Shown in pieces: positions 16,900 to 25,715 of a stretch of DNA of 64,000 nt (positions within the stretch are counted from its first letter, which is position 1; every line of letters begins with the position of its first letter). Source of the DNA: an uncultured Bacteroidia bacterium (GTDB taxonomy: Bacteria; Bacteroidota; Bacteroidia; Bacteroidales; Prolixibacteraceae); contig CAIXZH010000115.1 of assembly GCA_903923905.1 (NCBI GenBank), forward strand, positions 26,546 through 90,545. Direction: 5' to 3'. Made by a program: the position numbers and the translations under genes. The notes under the pieces were generated by a model. It ran no database searches. It was not told the DNA's origin and worked only from the letters and a program-made list of their open reading frames with translations.

Positions 16900-18213
16900 T
16901 TATTTCCCATTATCTAAAAACGCCCTTAAAGGATTGATCAACCGGGTAATTAATCGCATTTCTTTGGTAATAATCTCGGCAGTTCCATCCATTTGCTGGA
17001 TGAACTTTAGATTTTCCCGGTGATAGGATGAGGACATTCCATTTGAAAGCTCAATTTCAGCAATATAACCTCTTGAATCCGGAACCAGTGATATCGACCT
17101 TATAACTCCTTTTAACATCCCATACTCCATGTAAGGGAACCCGCTTAATTTCAAATTTACCCTTTGTCCAACTTCAACTTTTCCAAACCCCGATGGTGGT
17201 ATTACTGCTTTTGCAATTATTGCAGAAGGTTCAATCGGTATAATAGTTGCAATCAATTCACCTGTTTTGACCTCCTGATTGATACTCCATATCGAAGTAA
17301 AGGTCAATTTTCCTTTGATAGGGCTATAAACCAAATATTTTTCTTCCCATTGATGAATTGCATTTTCAAGATTCTGCTTCGATTCGTCCAGCAATAACCG
17401 AAAATCTGATAACTCTTTTTGATATTGCATTTCCAATTCAACCCGATTTGACTGCATTTGTAAAATTGAAGACTCAGTTTCTCTAAGTACAGCTTCATAA
17501 CCAACAACAGCGGACTTTTTTGAAAGAAAAACCTGACGTGATTTGTCATATTCCGCTTCGCTGTTTATTTTTTTTAAATAAAGGGAAGAATCGCGGAGAA
17601 AACTTTTTTCAGATAAGACCAGATCATTTCGCTGAATTTCCATTTGATGCAATAAAGCCTGGTAATACTCCTGGTGCTTAATTATTTGCTTTTTGATTAA
17701 TTCAATCTTTTGAGGAAGAAAGTTTTGGCTAAGATATTGTTTAAAATTATTCCGGTTTTTCAAAAATGGGCCGTAAGTGGTCAGCAACTCACCCAGGATA
17801 AGATGTTCTGATAAATCAATTGCAAAAACCTGATTATCCCAATCCTGAATTCGTGAACAATCTGCCAACTCTTTTTTAAGTACTAGATAATGAGAGAAAT
17901 CGGTGGGATTGTTGATCAAAGCTATGTTTCCTTTCTCCTCAATATTCTGGCCGTCTATTGCAAATAGCCGGTCAATTTTCCCGGTAGATTTGCTGATTAA
18001 TGAAACAGGTGGATTTTTTGTTGTTAATACCATAGGAGCACTGATGATCTCAGGCGATTTGAAATAATAACTTCCGACAACCAGAATTGCAAATACAATA
18101 AAAATAATAGTCAACCCCCACCGGATGACATGATTTGGAATAGATGACATAATATCCTGGACCTCTTCACTATGAGTTTCCAAATAAGTCTCTAAATTTG
18201 ATTTCTCTGTCAT
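16900..18213 (-). CDS. HlyD-family membrane-fusion adaptor of a peptide exporter
   Basis: 437 residues. One N-terminal membrane helix (about 30-50, WGLTIIFIVFAILVVGSYYF), a beta-barrel/biotinyl-like half (APMVLTTKNPPVSLISKSTGKI), a long coiled coil (about 160-300) and a returning barrel region (YSPIKGKLTFTS, then GQRVNLKLSGFPYMEYGMLKG, about 355-380). This is the layout of bacteriocin-type HlyD adaptors that join a C39 ABC exporter to an outer-membrane channel. It lies 43 bases behind the exporter gene and ahead of the ATP-grasp gene. No TolC gene is adjacent. Confidence 0.88.
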   Translation of the reverse strand: MTEKSNLETYLETHSEEVQDIMSSIPNHVIRWGLTIIFIVFAILVVGSYYFKSPEIISAPMVLTTKNPPVSLISKSTGKIDRLFAIDGQNIEEKGNIALINNPTDFSHYLVLKKELADCSRIQDWDNQVFAIDLSEHLILGELLTTYGPFLKNRNNFKQYLSQNFLPQKIELIKKQIIKHQEYYQALLHQMEIQRNDLVLSEKSFLRDSSLYLKKINSEAEYDKSRQVFLSKKSAVVGYEAVLRETESSILQMQSNRVELEMQYQKELSDFRLLLDESKQNLENAIHQWEEKYLVYSPIKGKLTFTSIWSINQEVKTGELIATIIPIEPSAIIAKAVIPPSGFGKVEVGQRVNLKLSGFPYMEYGMLKGVIRSISLVPDSRGYIAEIELSNGMSSSYHRENLKFIQQMDGTAEIITKEMRLITRLINPLRAFLDNGK

Positions 18214-18256
18214 GATGATACTTAGTGATTCAATAAAGTATTTTATCGAACTGAAA

Positions 18257-20473
18257 TTAATTGCCTAGTTCAAGCTGGTCTTTAATAAGTTTAAAATAGA
18301 CTCCCTTTTCTTCAACCAGCTCTGTATGTGTTCCTTTCTCAACAATCACACCTTCCTCCAAAACAATGATTTGGTCTGCATTTTTAACGGTACTTAATCG
18401 ATGTGCCACAACTATTACAGTTCGGTTTTTAAAAAACTGAATCAGGTTCTGCATTATTATCAACTCATTTTTAGCATCCAGCGCATTGGTTGCCTCATCG
18501 AAAAAGAGATAATCAGGGTTCTTGTATATCGATCTGGCAATCAGAATCCGTTGCTTTTGACCTGTACTTAATCCATGTCCATCACTGCCAATTCTGGTGG
18601 CATAACCCAATGGAAGTGATTCAATAAAAGATCCGATATTAGAAGAATTAACCGCGCTTTCAATCTTACCAGAATCGGGAATTTCATCTCCAATACCAAT
18701 GTTACCGGCAATAGAATCGGAAAAAATAAAGCCCTCCTGCAATACTACTCCACAACTTTTACGCCATTGCTGCTGACTGTAGCGATCCAGATTAACTCCA
18801 CCCAACGATATATCTCCTTCAACAGGTTTATAGAAGCCAAGAATCAGTTTTACAAGTGTACTTTTTCCACTTCCGCTGGATCCCACTATGGCAGTAATCT
18901 TATTCGCGGGGACCACAAGATTAATATCCTTCAAAACCTTTGGAGATCCAGGGCCTTCATATTGAAAAGTAACGTTTTTCAAGACAATATCTTTCCCCTG
19001 GGGTATCTGGTTTATTTGCATTTTACCTGGATCTTCCTCATCTTCTTTATTGTTAATTTCGCCTAATCTTTCCAAAGATATTTTAGCATCCTGCGCTGAC
19101 TGTACAAAACCAATAAACAATTGAATAGGTGCATTTAACTGCCCGATAATGTACTGTACAGCCATCATCATCCCAAGAGTCATATCTCCGGAAACAACAG
19201 CCCTGGCAGTCATGAAAGAGATAATAATGTCCTTGGTCTGATTTATAAAAGTTCCTCCGACCATCTGGTTCTGATTAAGAAGAAGCCCTTTAATATTTAC
19301 TTTATATAATTTAGCCTGTATCCGCTCCCATTCCCAGCGTTTTTGTTTTTCACAATTATTAAGTTTTATATCAGCCATTCCTGTGATCAATTGAACAATA
19401 TTACTTTGATTTGCAGATGCTTGCTGAAAGCGCTTGTAGTCAAGTGTTCTGCGCTTTTTAAGGAATAGCAAAACCCATCCGATATAAAGGATACTTCCAA
19501 TAAAAAATACCAGCAGGATACCCGGATGATAGGTGGCCATTATAACAGTATAAATCACCAAAGTAATGGTAGCAAACAAGATATTGACAAGTGAATTGGT
19601 AAGAAAAGTCTGAATTCTACTGTGATCACCCATTCGTTGCATGATATCTCCTATCATCCTGGAATCAAAGAATGAAATTGGTAATCGCATCAGTTTGATC
19701 AGAAAATCGGAGATCAGGGAAATACTAACTCTGGTAGTGACATGCAGCATAATCCAGTTTCGGATCATCTCATTGGCTGTCTGGCCGAAAGTCAGCACTA
19801 GTTGAGCAATTAATACCAATCCAATAAAACTCAAGTCACTGTTGCCTATGCCGTAATCAACAATCGATTGGGTCAGGAATGGGAAAATCATGCTCACAAA
19901 ACTTCCTGTTAACATCCCAAGAAGCAGTTGAATAATGAATTTACGATATGGCCGTAAATAGCTAAATAAGTAACTATATCGTTTTACATTCTCGTTTTCA
20001 GGCTCTTCATTATAAAACCCGGGAGACGGCTCTATCAACAACGCCACACCTTCCTTGCTGTGCTCGGACCAACAATTTAAAAACTCAGACTTACTATATT
20101 TTAACAGGCCTTGCGCCGGATCTGCTATATGAACAACATCGCCTTTACCCTTTTTCCCTGAGAAAAGTGTGAACTTTCCTTTTCGGGTAATTGAAGTAAC
20201 GACTACAAAATGATTTTGTTTCCAATGGACAATACATGGGAGCGACACTTCATCTCTAAGCTGTTCCCATGTTATGCGCACACCTCTGGTTCTAAACCCT
20301 AAATTCTCGGCAGCGTCGCTAAGACTCAGCATTGATATGCCTTCACGGGTCGTGTGCGAAAGGTTTCGCACCTGCTGCAGTGAATAACTCCGACCAAAAT
20401 ACTTTGCAATCATGCGCAAGCAGGAAGGCCCGCAGTCCATAGCGTCAAGTTGCCTGAAAAAAGGAAATTGCAT
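18257..20473 (-). CDS. Peptidase C39-containing ABC exporter (PCAT)
   Basis: 738 residues in three parts. The N-terminal C39 peptidase (about 1-150) has its nucleophile Cys14 in DAMDCGPSCL, His88 in NHFVVV, and Asp in HIADPA. Six membrane helices follow (about 165-460). The C-terminal ATPase has Walker A GSSGSGKSTL, signature LSTGQKQR (LSTGQ rather than LSGGQ) and Walker B YLFFDEATNALD. PCATs cut a leader after a double glycine and export the core peptide. First gene of the operon; the divergent peptide at 20820 has a GG leader and is the obvious substrate. Confidence 0.95.
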   Translation of the reverse strand: MQFPFFRQLDAMDCGPSCLRMIAKYFGRSYSLQQVRNLSHTTREGISMLSLSDAAENLGFRTRGVRITWEQLRDEVSLPCIVHWKQNHFVVVTSITRKGKFTLFSGKKGKGDVVHIADPAQGLLKYSKSEFLNCWSEHSKEGVALLIEPSPGFYNEEPENENVKRYSYLFSYLRPYRKFIIQLLLGMLTGSFVSMIFPFLTQSIVDYGIGNSDLSFIGLVLIAQLVLTFGQTANEMIRNWIMLHVTTRVSISLISDFLIKLMRLPISFFDSRMIGDIMQRMGDHSRIQTFLTNSLVNILFATITLVIYTVIMATYHPGILLVFFIGSILYIGWVLLFLKKRRTLDYKRFQQASANQSNIVQLITGMADIKLNNCEKQKRWEWERIQAKLYKVNIKGLLLNQNQMVGGTFINQTKDIIISFMTARAVVSGDMTLGMMMAVQYIIGQLNAPIQLFIGFVQSAQDAKISLERLGEINNKEDEEDPGKMQINQIPQGKDIVLKNVTFQYEGPGSPKVLKDINLVVPANKITAIVGSSGSGKSTLVKLILGFYKPVEGDISLGGVNLDRYSQQQWRKSCGVVLQEGFIFSDSIAGNIGIGDEIPDSGKIESAVNSSNIGSFIESLPLGYATRIGSDGHGLSTGQKQRILIARSIYKNPDYLFFDEATNALDAKNELIIMQNLIQFFKNRTVIVVAHRLSTVKNADQIIVLEEGVIVEKGTHTELVEEKGVYFKLIKDQLELGN

Positions 20474-20819
20474 GGTTAATCCAATAATAGATGTTCAGGT
20501 AAATTTCAGCAATAAAACCTACCACGATCCTTTAATTCATAATGGTTAGATCTTAATTCCTGAATTGTAAAAGTACGTTAAAAATAGTCTTAGACACTGA
20601 CCTAAACCACCAGTAATTAAATATTCAAATAGTTTTAAAAATTATTTAAAGAAAAAGAAAATTATAAAAATAAATAAGTAATTCGAAATCAGCACTATAT
20701 ATTTTGTACTTTTGTTTTTTACTAATTATCAATAATTTCATTGATTTATTTCTCTTTCCCAGGTAACAACTTTGAAGTAATACCTATTAATAGACAATTT
20801 AATCTAAAGATTAACTGTG
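20474..20819. other. Divergent promoter region of the RiPP cassette
   Basis: 346 AT-rich bases between the exporter operon (minus) and the precursor peptide (plus). A -7 element on the plus strand is listed at 20707. No clear -7 element was found for the exporter operon, and no palindromic operator was seen. Confidence 0.5.
20707..20714 (+). promoter_or_regulatory. Candidate -7 promoter element for the precursor peptide
   Basis: TACTTTTG fits the Bacteroidetes TAnnTTTG consensus. It predicts a transcript start near 20721 and a 5' leader of about 100 bases. The -33 element is weak (TTCG near 20683). Confidence 0.45.
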
Positions 20820-21050
20820 ATGAAAACTAAAAATTCCTTATCCTCAAAAAAAACAGGCTTAGAAGGTCAGTTTAAAAGTTTGGACAATATCGAAATGAAT
20901 AATCTAAGAGGTGGTGGTAGCCCCAAAGGTATTCCTCCGCTCCCTCCCTCAGGTGGTGAAGATTTTCCGATTCCAATGAGTGCTTCAAGTATAACTTTAG
21001 TAACGGTAAGTTATCAGCAATCAATTCCGGTTGTAACAACAGCTTCTTAA
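20820..21050 (+). CDS. GG-leader RiPP precursor peptide
   Basis: 76 residues from the ATG at 20820 (a GTG sits one codon earlier). The leader ends LDNIEMNNLRGGG (residues 21-33), a typical double-glycine C39 site with Leu, Met and Leu at the usual hydrophobic positions. The 43-residue remainder is Pro-rich at first (GIPPLPPSGGEDFPIP, 37-52) and Ser/Thr-rich at the end, with no Cys. Its only acidic residues are Glu47 and Asp48, the possible donors for ATP-grasp crosslinks. A second Gly-Gly lies at 45-46. Divergent from the exporter operon. The modification is inferred, not seen. Confidence 0.8.
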   Translation: MKTKNSLSSKKTGLEGQFKSLDNIEMNNLRGGGSPKGIPPLPPSGGEDFPIPMSASSITLVTVSYQQSIPVVTTAS

Positions 21051-21157
21051 TTTAGTCTATCTTTCTGGAATTTAGTTGCTTGTAAATATTTTTTAATATA
21101 CAGGTTGTATTTCTTATAGAGGTACAGCCTTTTTTGCGGCCACACGATTTTTTCAGA

Positions 21158-21397
21158 ATGTGCAAGGTTTCAATTGTATTATTTTTACTCTGTTTAGTTT
21201 TCATATTCGCCAATTGCCCAGTAAAACCAGGGATTAAATTTCAAATAATTAGAAATCAGAAAATTTCTATCTCTATCAATCCTAAAATCGATCAACAAAT
21301 TCTTATCTTGCCGGAGAATAATTGGGGCAAATTTATCTCCGGACATGAAGTATTTGAAACAAATTTTTATTATATTTTTCTGTTTTCTGAGTCTTAA
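21158..21397 (+). CDS. Possible small lipoprotein overlapping the CHAT gene start
   Basis: 79 residues from the ATG at 21158. MCKVSIVLFLLCLVFIFANC looks like a lipoprotein signal with the modified Cys at residue 20, followed by a 59-residue tail with no recognised domain. It overlaps the first 53 bases of the CHAT gene in another frame, which argues against it, but it lies in the natural gap between precursor and CHAT genes and its signal peptide is good. It could also be a chance frame in AT-rich DNA. Confidence 0.35.
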   Translation: MCKVSIVLFLLCLVFIFANCPVKPGIKFQIIRNQKISISINPKIDQQILILPENNWGKFISGHEVFETNFYYIFLFSES

Positions 21398-24134
21398 TTT
21401 GACTGCACAACATTCGGAAAAGGATAGTGTCAAAGCTGTTTTTACAGCATACGATACTTTTATAAAAGGAGGACGTCTTAAAGAAGCTGTAAAATGTTTG
21501 TCTGGCCTCTTAAGTTCTAACACCCAATTATCCCTAACAACAAAACTCGCAATAAATAATAACCTGGGTATACAATACAAAAACCTAGGTCAATATGAGA
21601 TGGCCCTAAGATATTATGACAAAGCCGAATCAATATACCTGAATAACAATTTCCCTGAGAATTCATTTTTAATCAGAATTTATGGCAATAAAGTGAATAT
21701 CTACCTCATGCAGGGAGATTTTCACAAAGCGCTGGATTACTGTGAGAAAGCAATCCGAATTATTGCAGAAAGCAGTCAGGAAGAGGTATCCAAGCAACAG
21801 TCTATATCCTCTTTATATCTAAATACGGGAATTGCAAATTATCATTTAAACAATTTCAAAGAAGCTTTATGGGCATTTCAAAAAAGTACTTATTTAAAAA
21901 ACAAATATAACTTACCCGGGAAGGATATTTTATATAAGCAACAGGCCATAACTTACACAAAGATAGGGAACAAACTTCTGGCGGATAAATGTTTTAAACT
22001 CAGTATAAAGCAGTCGGAATCCGGTGATAGAAGTTCCTCAACTAGTCTGGCAAATGTTTATCTTGAGTATAGCAACTTTCTAATGGCTGTCAATGAAAAG
22101 AATAAGGCATTCTCTGCGATTCAAAAAGCATTGAAAATCAACCTCAGCAGTTTTGGTGAAAAGAATCACTTTACCTCAAATTGTTATCAATTAATGGGCG
22201 ACTACTTTTACTGGGTTATCAAGGATTATTCAAAAGCGCTAATCTATTATCAGAAAACCCTGGTATCAGGTTCAAAAGATTTTAATAATTTTGACATTAA
22301 CACTAATCCATCACTGAAGGAAATTACGGTCAATCTTTGGCAGTTGAGGGTATTGCAGGCGAAGGCTGATGCCTTAGCACTGCTTGCGGATAAAGAACAG
22401 GATAAGGAAAAAAAAATCAACTTTCTGATCTTAAGTGTGAATACCAACAGCCTTGCCATAGAGATGACGAATCAAATCAGGGTGGATTATCAGGATGAAG
22501 AAACCAGATTGACTTTTAATGAAAAGCAAAAAAATGTTTTTACAGAGTCAATAGAAACAGCTTTAAAGCTCTATAATCTCACCAGCGAAAAGAAGTTTTT
22601 GCAACTTGCCTATCAAACTGTCCAACAATCGAAGGCTAATGAACTCAGGTACGAAATTTCCAGGAACGAATCGTTTTCGAATAAGGAAATATCTGACTCT
22701 TTACGGTTTAAGGGGAAAGAAATCCAAAGTAATATATCAGCATACAATGCACTAATCCGGAATGAATCTTCTATTTTAAAACCAGATACGGTCAAGCTTG
22801 CTTACTGGAAAGATCAGCTGTTCATTTTAAACAGGGCCCTGGAAAAGAACTTAGAGACTATTGATCGGGACAATCCACGATTTACAGATCAATTAAAGAG
22901 AGGGAAAATTGTTGAACTAAAAACGATACAGTCAAATTTGAAACCAGATGAAAGTTTAATTGAGTACCTCTACTCTGATGCGGAAGGACTTGGGGAAAGG
23001 AAGTTATATGAGTTTGTAGTTACACCAAAAGATCTATTTTGCCATACAGAATTAGTTGACAGCACTTTGTCTGCGAATTTAACCGGATTAAGAGCCCAAT
23101 TAACTAATCAATTAACTGAAGAAAAGGGCATTACTAATTATAACAAAATGAATAAGCGGCTTTTTAGAGCCTATTCTGTATTAATTCAACCTCTGGAAAA
23201 ATATATTCAAGGAAAACAACTGGTTATTATTCCGGATGAAGGTCTTTCTTATTTGCCTTTTGATACATTTTTAACATCATGGATGCCGAAAACTAAGATT
23301 AATTATGCCGAATTGGATTATTTAATTAAGAAGTATTCAATTTCATATGGATACTCAACCAATACTCTTTGGAAGAACAGTTCAAAACCTGAATTGTGGT
23401 CTAAAGTTATCGGATTTGCTCCAGATTATTCAGACAATACATCTGAGGATCGAAGATCGTTTAAATCATTAAAAAATAATAACCGGGAAATTGAAAGTAT
23501 TCTAAATAATTTCAACGGAATTAGCTTTAGTGATGGCCAGGCTACTCTTGCCAACTTTACATCAAAGATGAACAGCGGCGCCATACTTCATCTTGCGATG
23601 CATTCGGATCTGGACACTGTCTATGCAGGTACCTCCAGTTTAATATTCAATACGGACAATCGCCAACAAAAGAATTATCGTTTATATAATTATGAAATTG
23701 GACAAATGAATATTAAATCGCCCATGGTAGTATTAAGTGCATGTAATACAGGAAACGGAAAGCTTTATAGCGGAGAAGGCTTGATGAGTCTTGCGCGAAG
23801 TTTCATTCTGGCAGGCGTTCCATCTGTTGTAGAAACGCTTTGGCCTGTTGAGGACATTGCCGGATCAAAAATTATGGGTGATTTTTACAAATATCTTTCA
23901 GATGGGAAGCCTAAAAATACGGCATTAAGATTGGCTAAGCTTGACTATATAAATAATACTTCACCGTCATTTGTAAATCCAAGATATTGGGCAGCCTATA
24001 CCCTTGTAGGTGATGTTACACCCATAAAAAAGAAATTGTGGAAAGAGCCGTGGATTATTCTTTCCACGGCTCTTTTAAGTTTAATTCTTATTGCTTTCTT
24101 TGCTTATCGTTTAAGGTTCTTAAGGATTAACTGA
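21345..24134 (+). CDS. Exported TPR-CHAT domain protein (caspase-like protease), membrane-anchored
   Basis: 929 residues. A signal peptide (1-22, ending NLTAQ) is followed by TPR-like repeats (about 30-330, e.g. QYEMALRYYDKAESIY and SKALIYYQKTLVSG), a helical linker and a C-terminal CHAT domain (about 620-890). The catalytic pair is visible: His753 in LHLAMHSDLD and Cys800 in LSACNTGNG, with the typical GEGLMSLARSF and VVETLWPVED following. A last membrane helix (about 900-922) anchors it, placing the protease in the periplasm. CHAT is related to caspases and separase. It lies 294 bases behind the precursor peptide and is convergent with the anti-sigma gene (31-base overlap). Substrate unknown. 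Confidence 0.9.
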   Translation: MKYLKQIFIIFFCFLSLNLTAQHSEKDSVKAVFTAYDTFIKGGRLKEAVKCLSGLLSSNTQLSLTTKLAINNNLGIQYKNLGQYEMALRYYDKAESIYLNNNFPENSFLIRIYGNKVNIYLMQGDFHKALDYCEKAIRIIAESSQEEVSKQQSISSLYLNTGIANYHLNNFKEALWAFQKSTYLKNKYNLPGKDILYKQQAITYTKIGNKLLADKCFKLSIKQSESGDRSSSTSLANVYLEYSNFLMAVNEKNKAFSAIQKALKINLSSFGEKNHFTSNCYQLMGDYFYWVIKDYSKALIYYQKTLVSGSKDFNNFDINTNPSLKEITVNLWQLRVLQAKADALALLADKEQDKEKKINFLILSVNTNSLAIEMTNQIRVDYQDEETRLTFNEKQKNVFTESIETALKLYNLTSEKKFLQLAYQTVQQSKANELRYEISRNESFSNKEISDSLRFKGKEIQSNISAYNALIRNESSILKPDTVKLAYWKDQLFILNRALEKNLETIDRDNPRFTDQLKRGKIVELKTIQSNLKPDESLIEYLYSDAEGLGERKLYEFVVTPKDLFCHTELVDSTLSANLTGLRAQLTNQLTEEKGITNYNKMNKRLFRAYSVLIQPLEKYIQGKQLVIIPDEGLSYLPFDTFLTSWMPKTKINYAELDYLIKKYSISYGYSTNTLWKNSSKPELWSKVIGFAPDYSDNTSEDRRSFKSLKNNNREIESILNNFNGISFSDGQATLANFTSKMNSGAILHLAMHSDLDTVYAGTSSLIFNTDNRQQKNYRLYNYEIGQMNIKSPMVVLSACNTGNGKLYSGEGLMSLARSFILAGVPSVVETLWPVEDIAGSKIMGDFYKYLSDGKPKNTALRLAKLDYINNTSPSFVNPRYWAAYTLVGDVTPIKKKLWKEPWIILSTALLSLILIAFFAYRLRFLRIN

Positions 24135-25120
24135 GCTTTCCCTTTATAAAAACCTTCGGTCTCAGATAGGGTCGCCAATAATGTACGGGCTTTAACCAGA
24201 TCACCGGTTTTTATATAACACAATCCCAAATACCATTGAGCCTCCGGAACAAACTGATCTTCATGAGAAATCAGATCACTAAATGTTTTGATTGCTGCAG
24301 AGAAATTATTTTGTCCCATCTGGTTAAGACCAGAAAACAGAAGTAATTCAGGCATATTTTTATTCATCTTTCGCAAATTATCAAAAGCAAGTTCGGCCTT
24401 ATCATATTCCTTAGATAAATAATAACTAACTCCCTCTTGTAATTTACTTGTAACAACATCCTGAGTACTTCCTCTCAACTGATAGGAGTTTGCTTCGAGA
24501 GGCTGGTAATTATTTTTATAAACAGAATCTCCGGAATAGGTTGGAATAAGCGCTTTAAAAAGCAATAACGAAAGGATAAATACTGCTGCAACAGCCTGGA
24601 ATACAACTTTCCTGGTGATACTGTGGCTATTATTAGGCATTTGAATGACTTTTTGGTTGAAAATTTCAGACTTTCCGATATAATCAACAATTTGCCGGGC
24701 GGCTATATCACGGTGCAGAAGTGGTTTGCGTTTTTCAAAATCGATAACCCATTCCTCTGATATATCATCAATTCCTGACAAAACCATTTCGACTTCAGCT
24801 TTTGCAATTATTTTCCGGATTTCAACTTCGGTTTCAACCTGGAAGGTTTCACTAACCTTTTTACTATTCAGAATTCCTCCCTTTCTTAAATAATTATCAA
24901 TATCCTTTTGGGCTAGAATTTCAGCTTTGATCAGATCAGAATCACTTTCAATACTTTCCAGAAATAGGTTCTTTTTCATGACTTTATCAAGTTTCTCCTG
25001 AAACGAAAATTCCTTTCTCAAATCTATATTGAAAAGAAAATCACGATTAAACTTCTCTCGCTCACTTATAGTCATTTCACCTGATTGGTACTGGAGTATC
25101 AAATCATTATAATTATTCAT
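24104..25120 (-). CDS. Putative anti-sigma factor with membrane helix and TPR tail
   Basis: 338 residues. The N-terminus (LQYQSGEMTISEREKFNRDF) resembles the short helical N-end of Bacteroidetes anti-sigma-like proteins. A single membrane helix is at about 170-192 (VVFQAVAAVFILSLLLFKALI). The outer part has TPR repeats (about 225-335, e.g. SYYLSKEYDKAELAFDNL and AQWYLGLCYIKTGDLVKARTL). It starts within the 3' end of the ECF sigma gene on the same strand (8-base overlap), the usual coupling of sigma and anti-sigma genes. No zinc-binding His-x3-Cys-x2-Cys motif was seen. A TPR-only scaffold is an alternative. Confidence 0.68.
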   Translation of the reverse strand: MNNYNDLILQYQSGEMTISEREKFNRDFLFNIDLRKEFSFQEKLDKVMKKNLFLESIESDSDLIKAEILAQKDIDNYLRKGGILNSKKVSETFQVETEVEIRKIIAKAEVEMVLSGIDDISEEWVIDFEKRKPLLHRDIAARQIVDYIGKSEIFNQKVIQMPNNSHSITRKVVFQAVAAVFILSLLLFKALIPTYSGDSVYKNNYQPLEANSYQLRGSTQDVVTSKLQEGVSYYLSKEYDKAELAFDNLRKMNKNMPELLLFSGLNQMGQNNFSAAIKTFSDLISHEDQFVPEAQWYLGLCYIKTGDLVKARTLLATLSETEGFYKGKAQLILKNLKR

Positions 25121-25715
25121 AATATCTATTAATTGGTTGTTTAATATTTAGGTTTCTTTCCAATTCTTTATAATCTGTATGACTAATAATTCGATTTTTT
25201 AATTCTTTCATACTTTCACTTTTCTTTTTACGGACATACCCATATGTGTATCCTAATTTCCTGGCAATTTCAGCAGGCGAGATCTCCATCCAATACATTT
25301 TAAGGATTTTCTGCGAGACTTCGTCCATTGAATCAAAACACTGCTTAAAAATATTCTCATAAAAACCGGTATCAACAGATTCAGTAAAATCATTTTCATT
25401 GTGACCAGTTGAACGACGTAGTTCATAATTTTTAGCAGCTTTTTGTTTGTCAAGCGCCATTAGCCATAAATTCTTGCATATGGCAAACAAATAGGTAGAT
25501 AATGTTCCTTGAAGAACTAAATCATTATTGTAAATTTTTTCAATAATAATAAATAAAGCATCCTGAAAAATATCTTTCGCATCTTCCTCGTTACCATTAT
25601 TTTTAGATATAAAATACCTAATCACGGGGAGAAAATCCCTGACCAGAAATTTTACCGCAAATGATTCACCGGATTTTATACCTTGAATAATTTCCTGATC
25701 GGTATACTTTTTCAT
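25113..25715 (-). CDS. ECF-family RNA polymerase sigma factor
   Basis: 200 residues from the ATG at 25715 (a TTG at 25724 is less likely). Region 2 is seen around residues 25-95 (EEDAKDIFQDALFIIIEKI, then GTLSTYLFAICKNLWL) and region 4 around 140-190 (SQKILKMYWMEISPAEIARK, LGYTYGYVRKKKSESMKEL). ECF factors redirect RNA polymerase to specific promoters and are normally held by a co-encoded anti-sigma factor, here the overlapping downstream gene. Its own promoter may use the TAAATTTG element at 25874-25881. The regulon is not evident from the window. Confidence 0.92.
   Translation of the reverse strand: MKKYTDQEIIQGIKSGESFAVKFLVRDFLPVIRYFISKNNGNEEDAKDIFQDALFIIIEKIYNNDLVLQGTLSTYLFAICKNLWLMALDKQKAAKNYELRRSTGHNENDFTESVDTGFYENIFKQCFDSMDEVSQKILKMYWMEISPAEIARKLGYTYGYVRKKKSESMKELKNRIISHTDYKELERNLNIKQPINRYYE

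Noticed and set aside
15868..21050. Complete grasp-with-spasm system
   Set aside because: No radical-SAM or SPASM gene is present in the cassette or its neighbours.
20820..21050. Lanthipeptide or disulfide bacteriocin
   Set aside because: The core peptide has no cysteine and there is no LanM/LanB-type gene.
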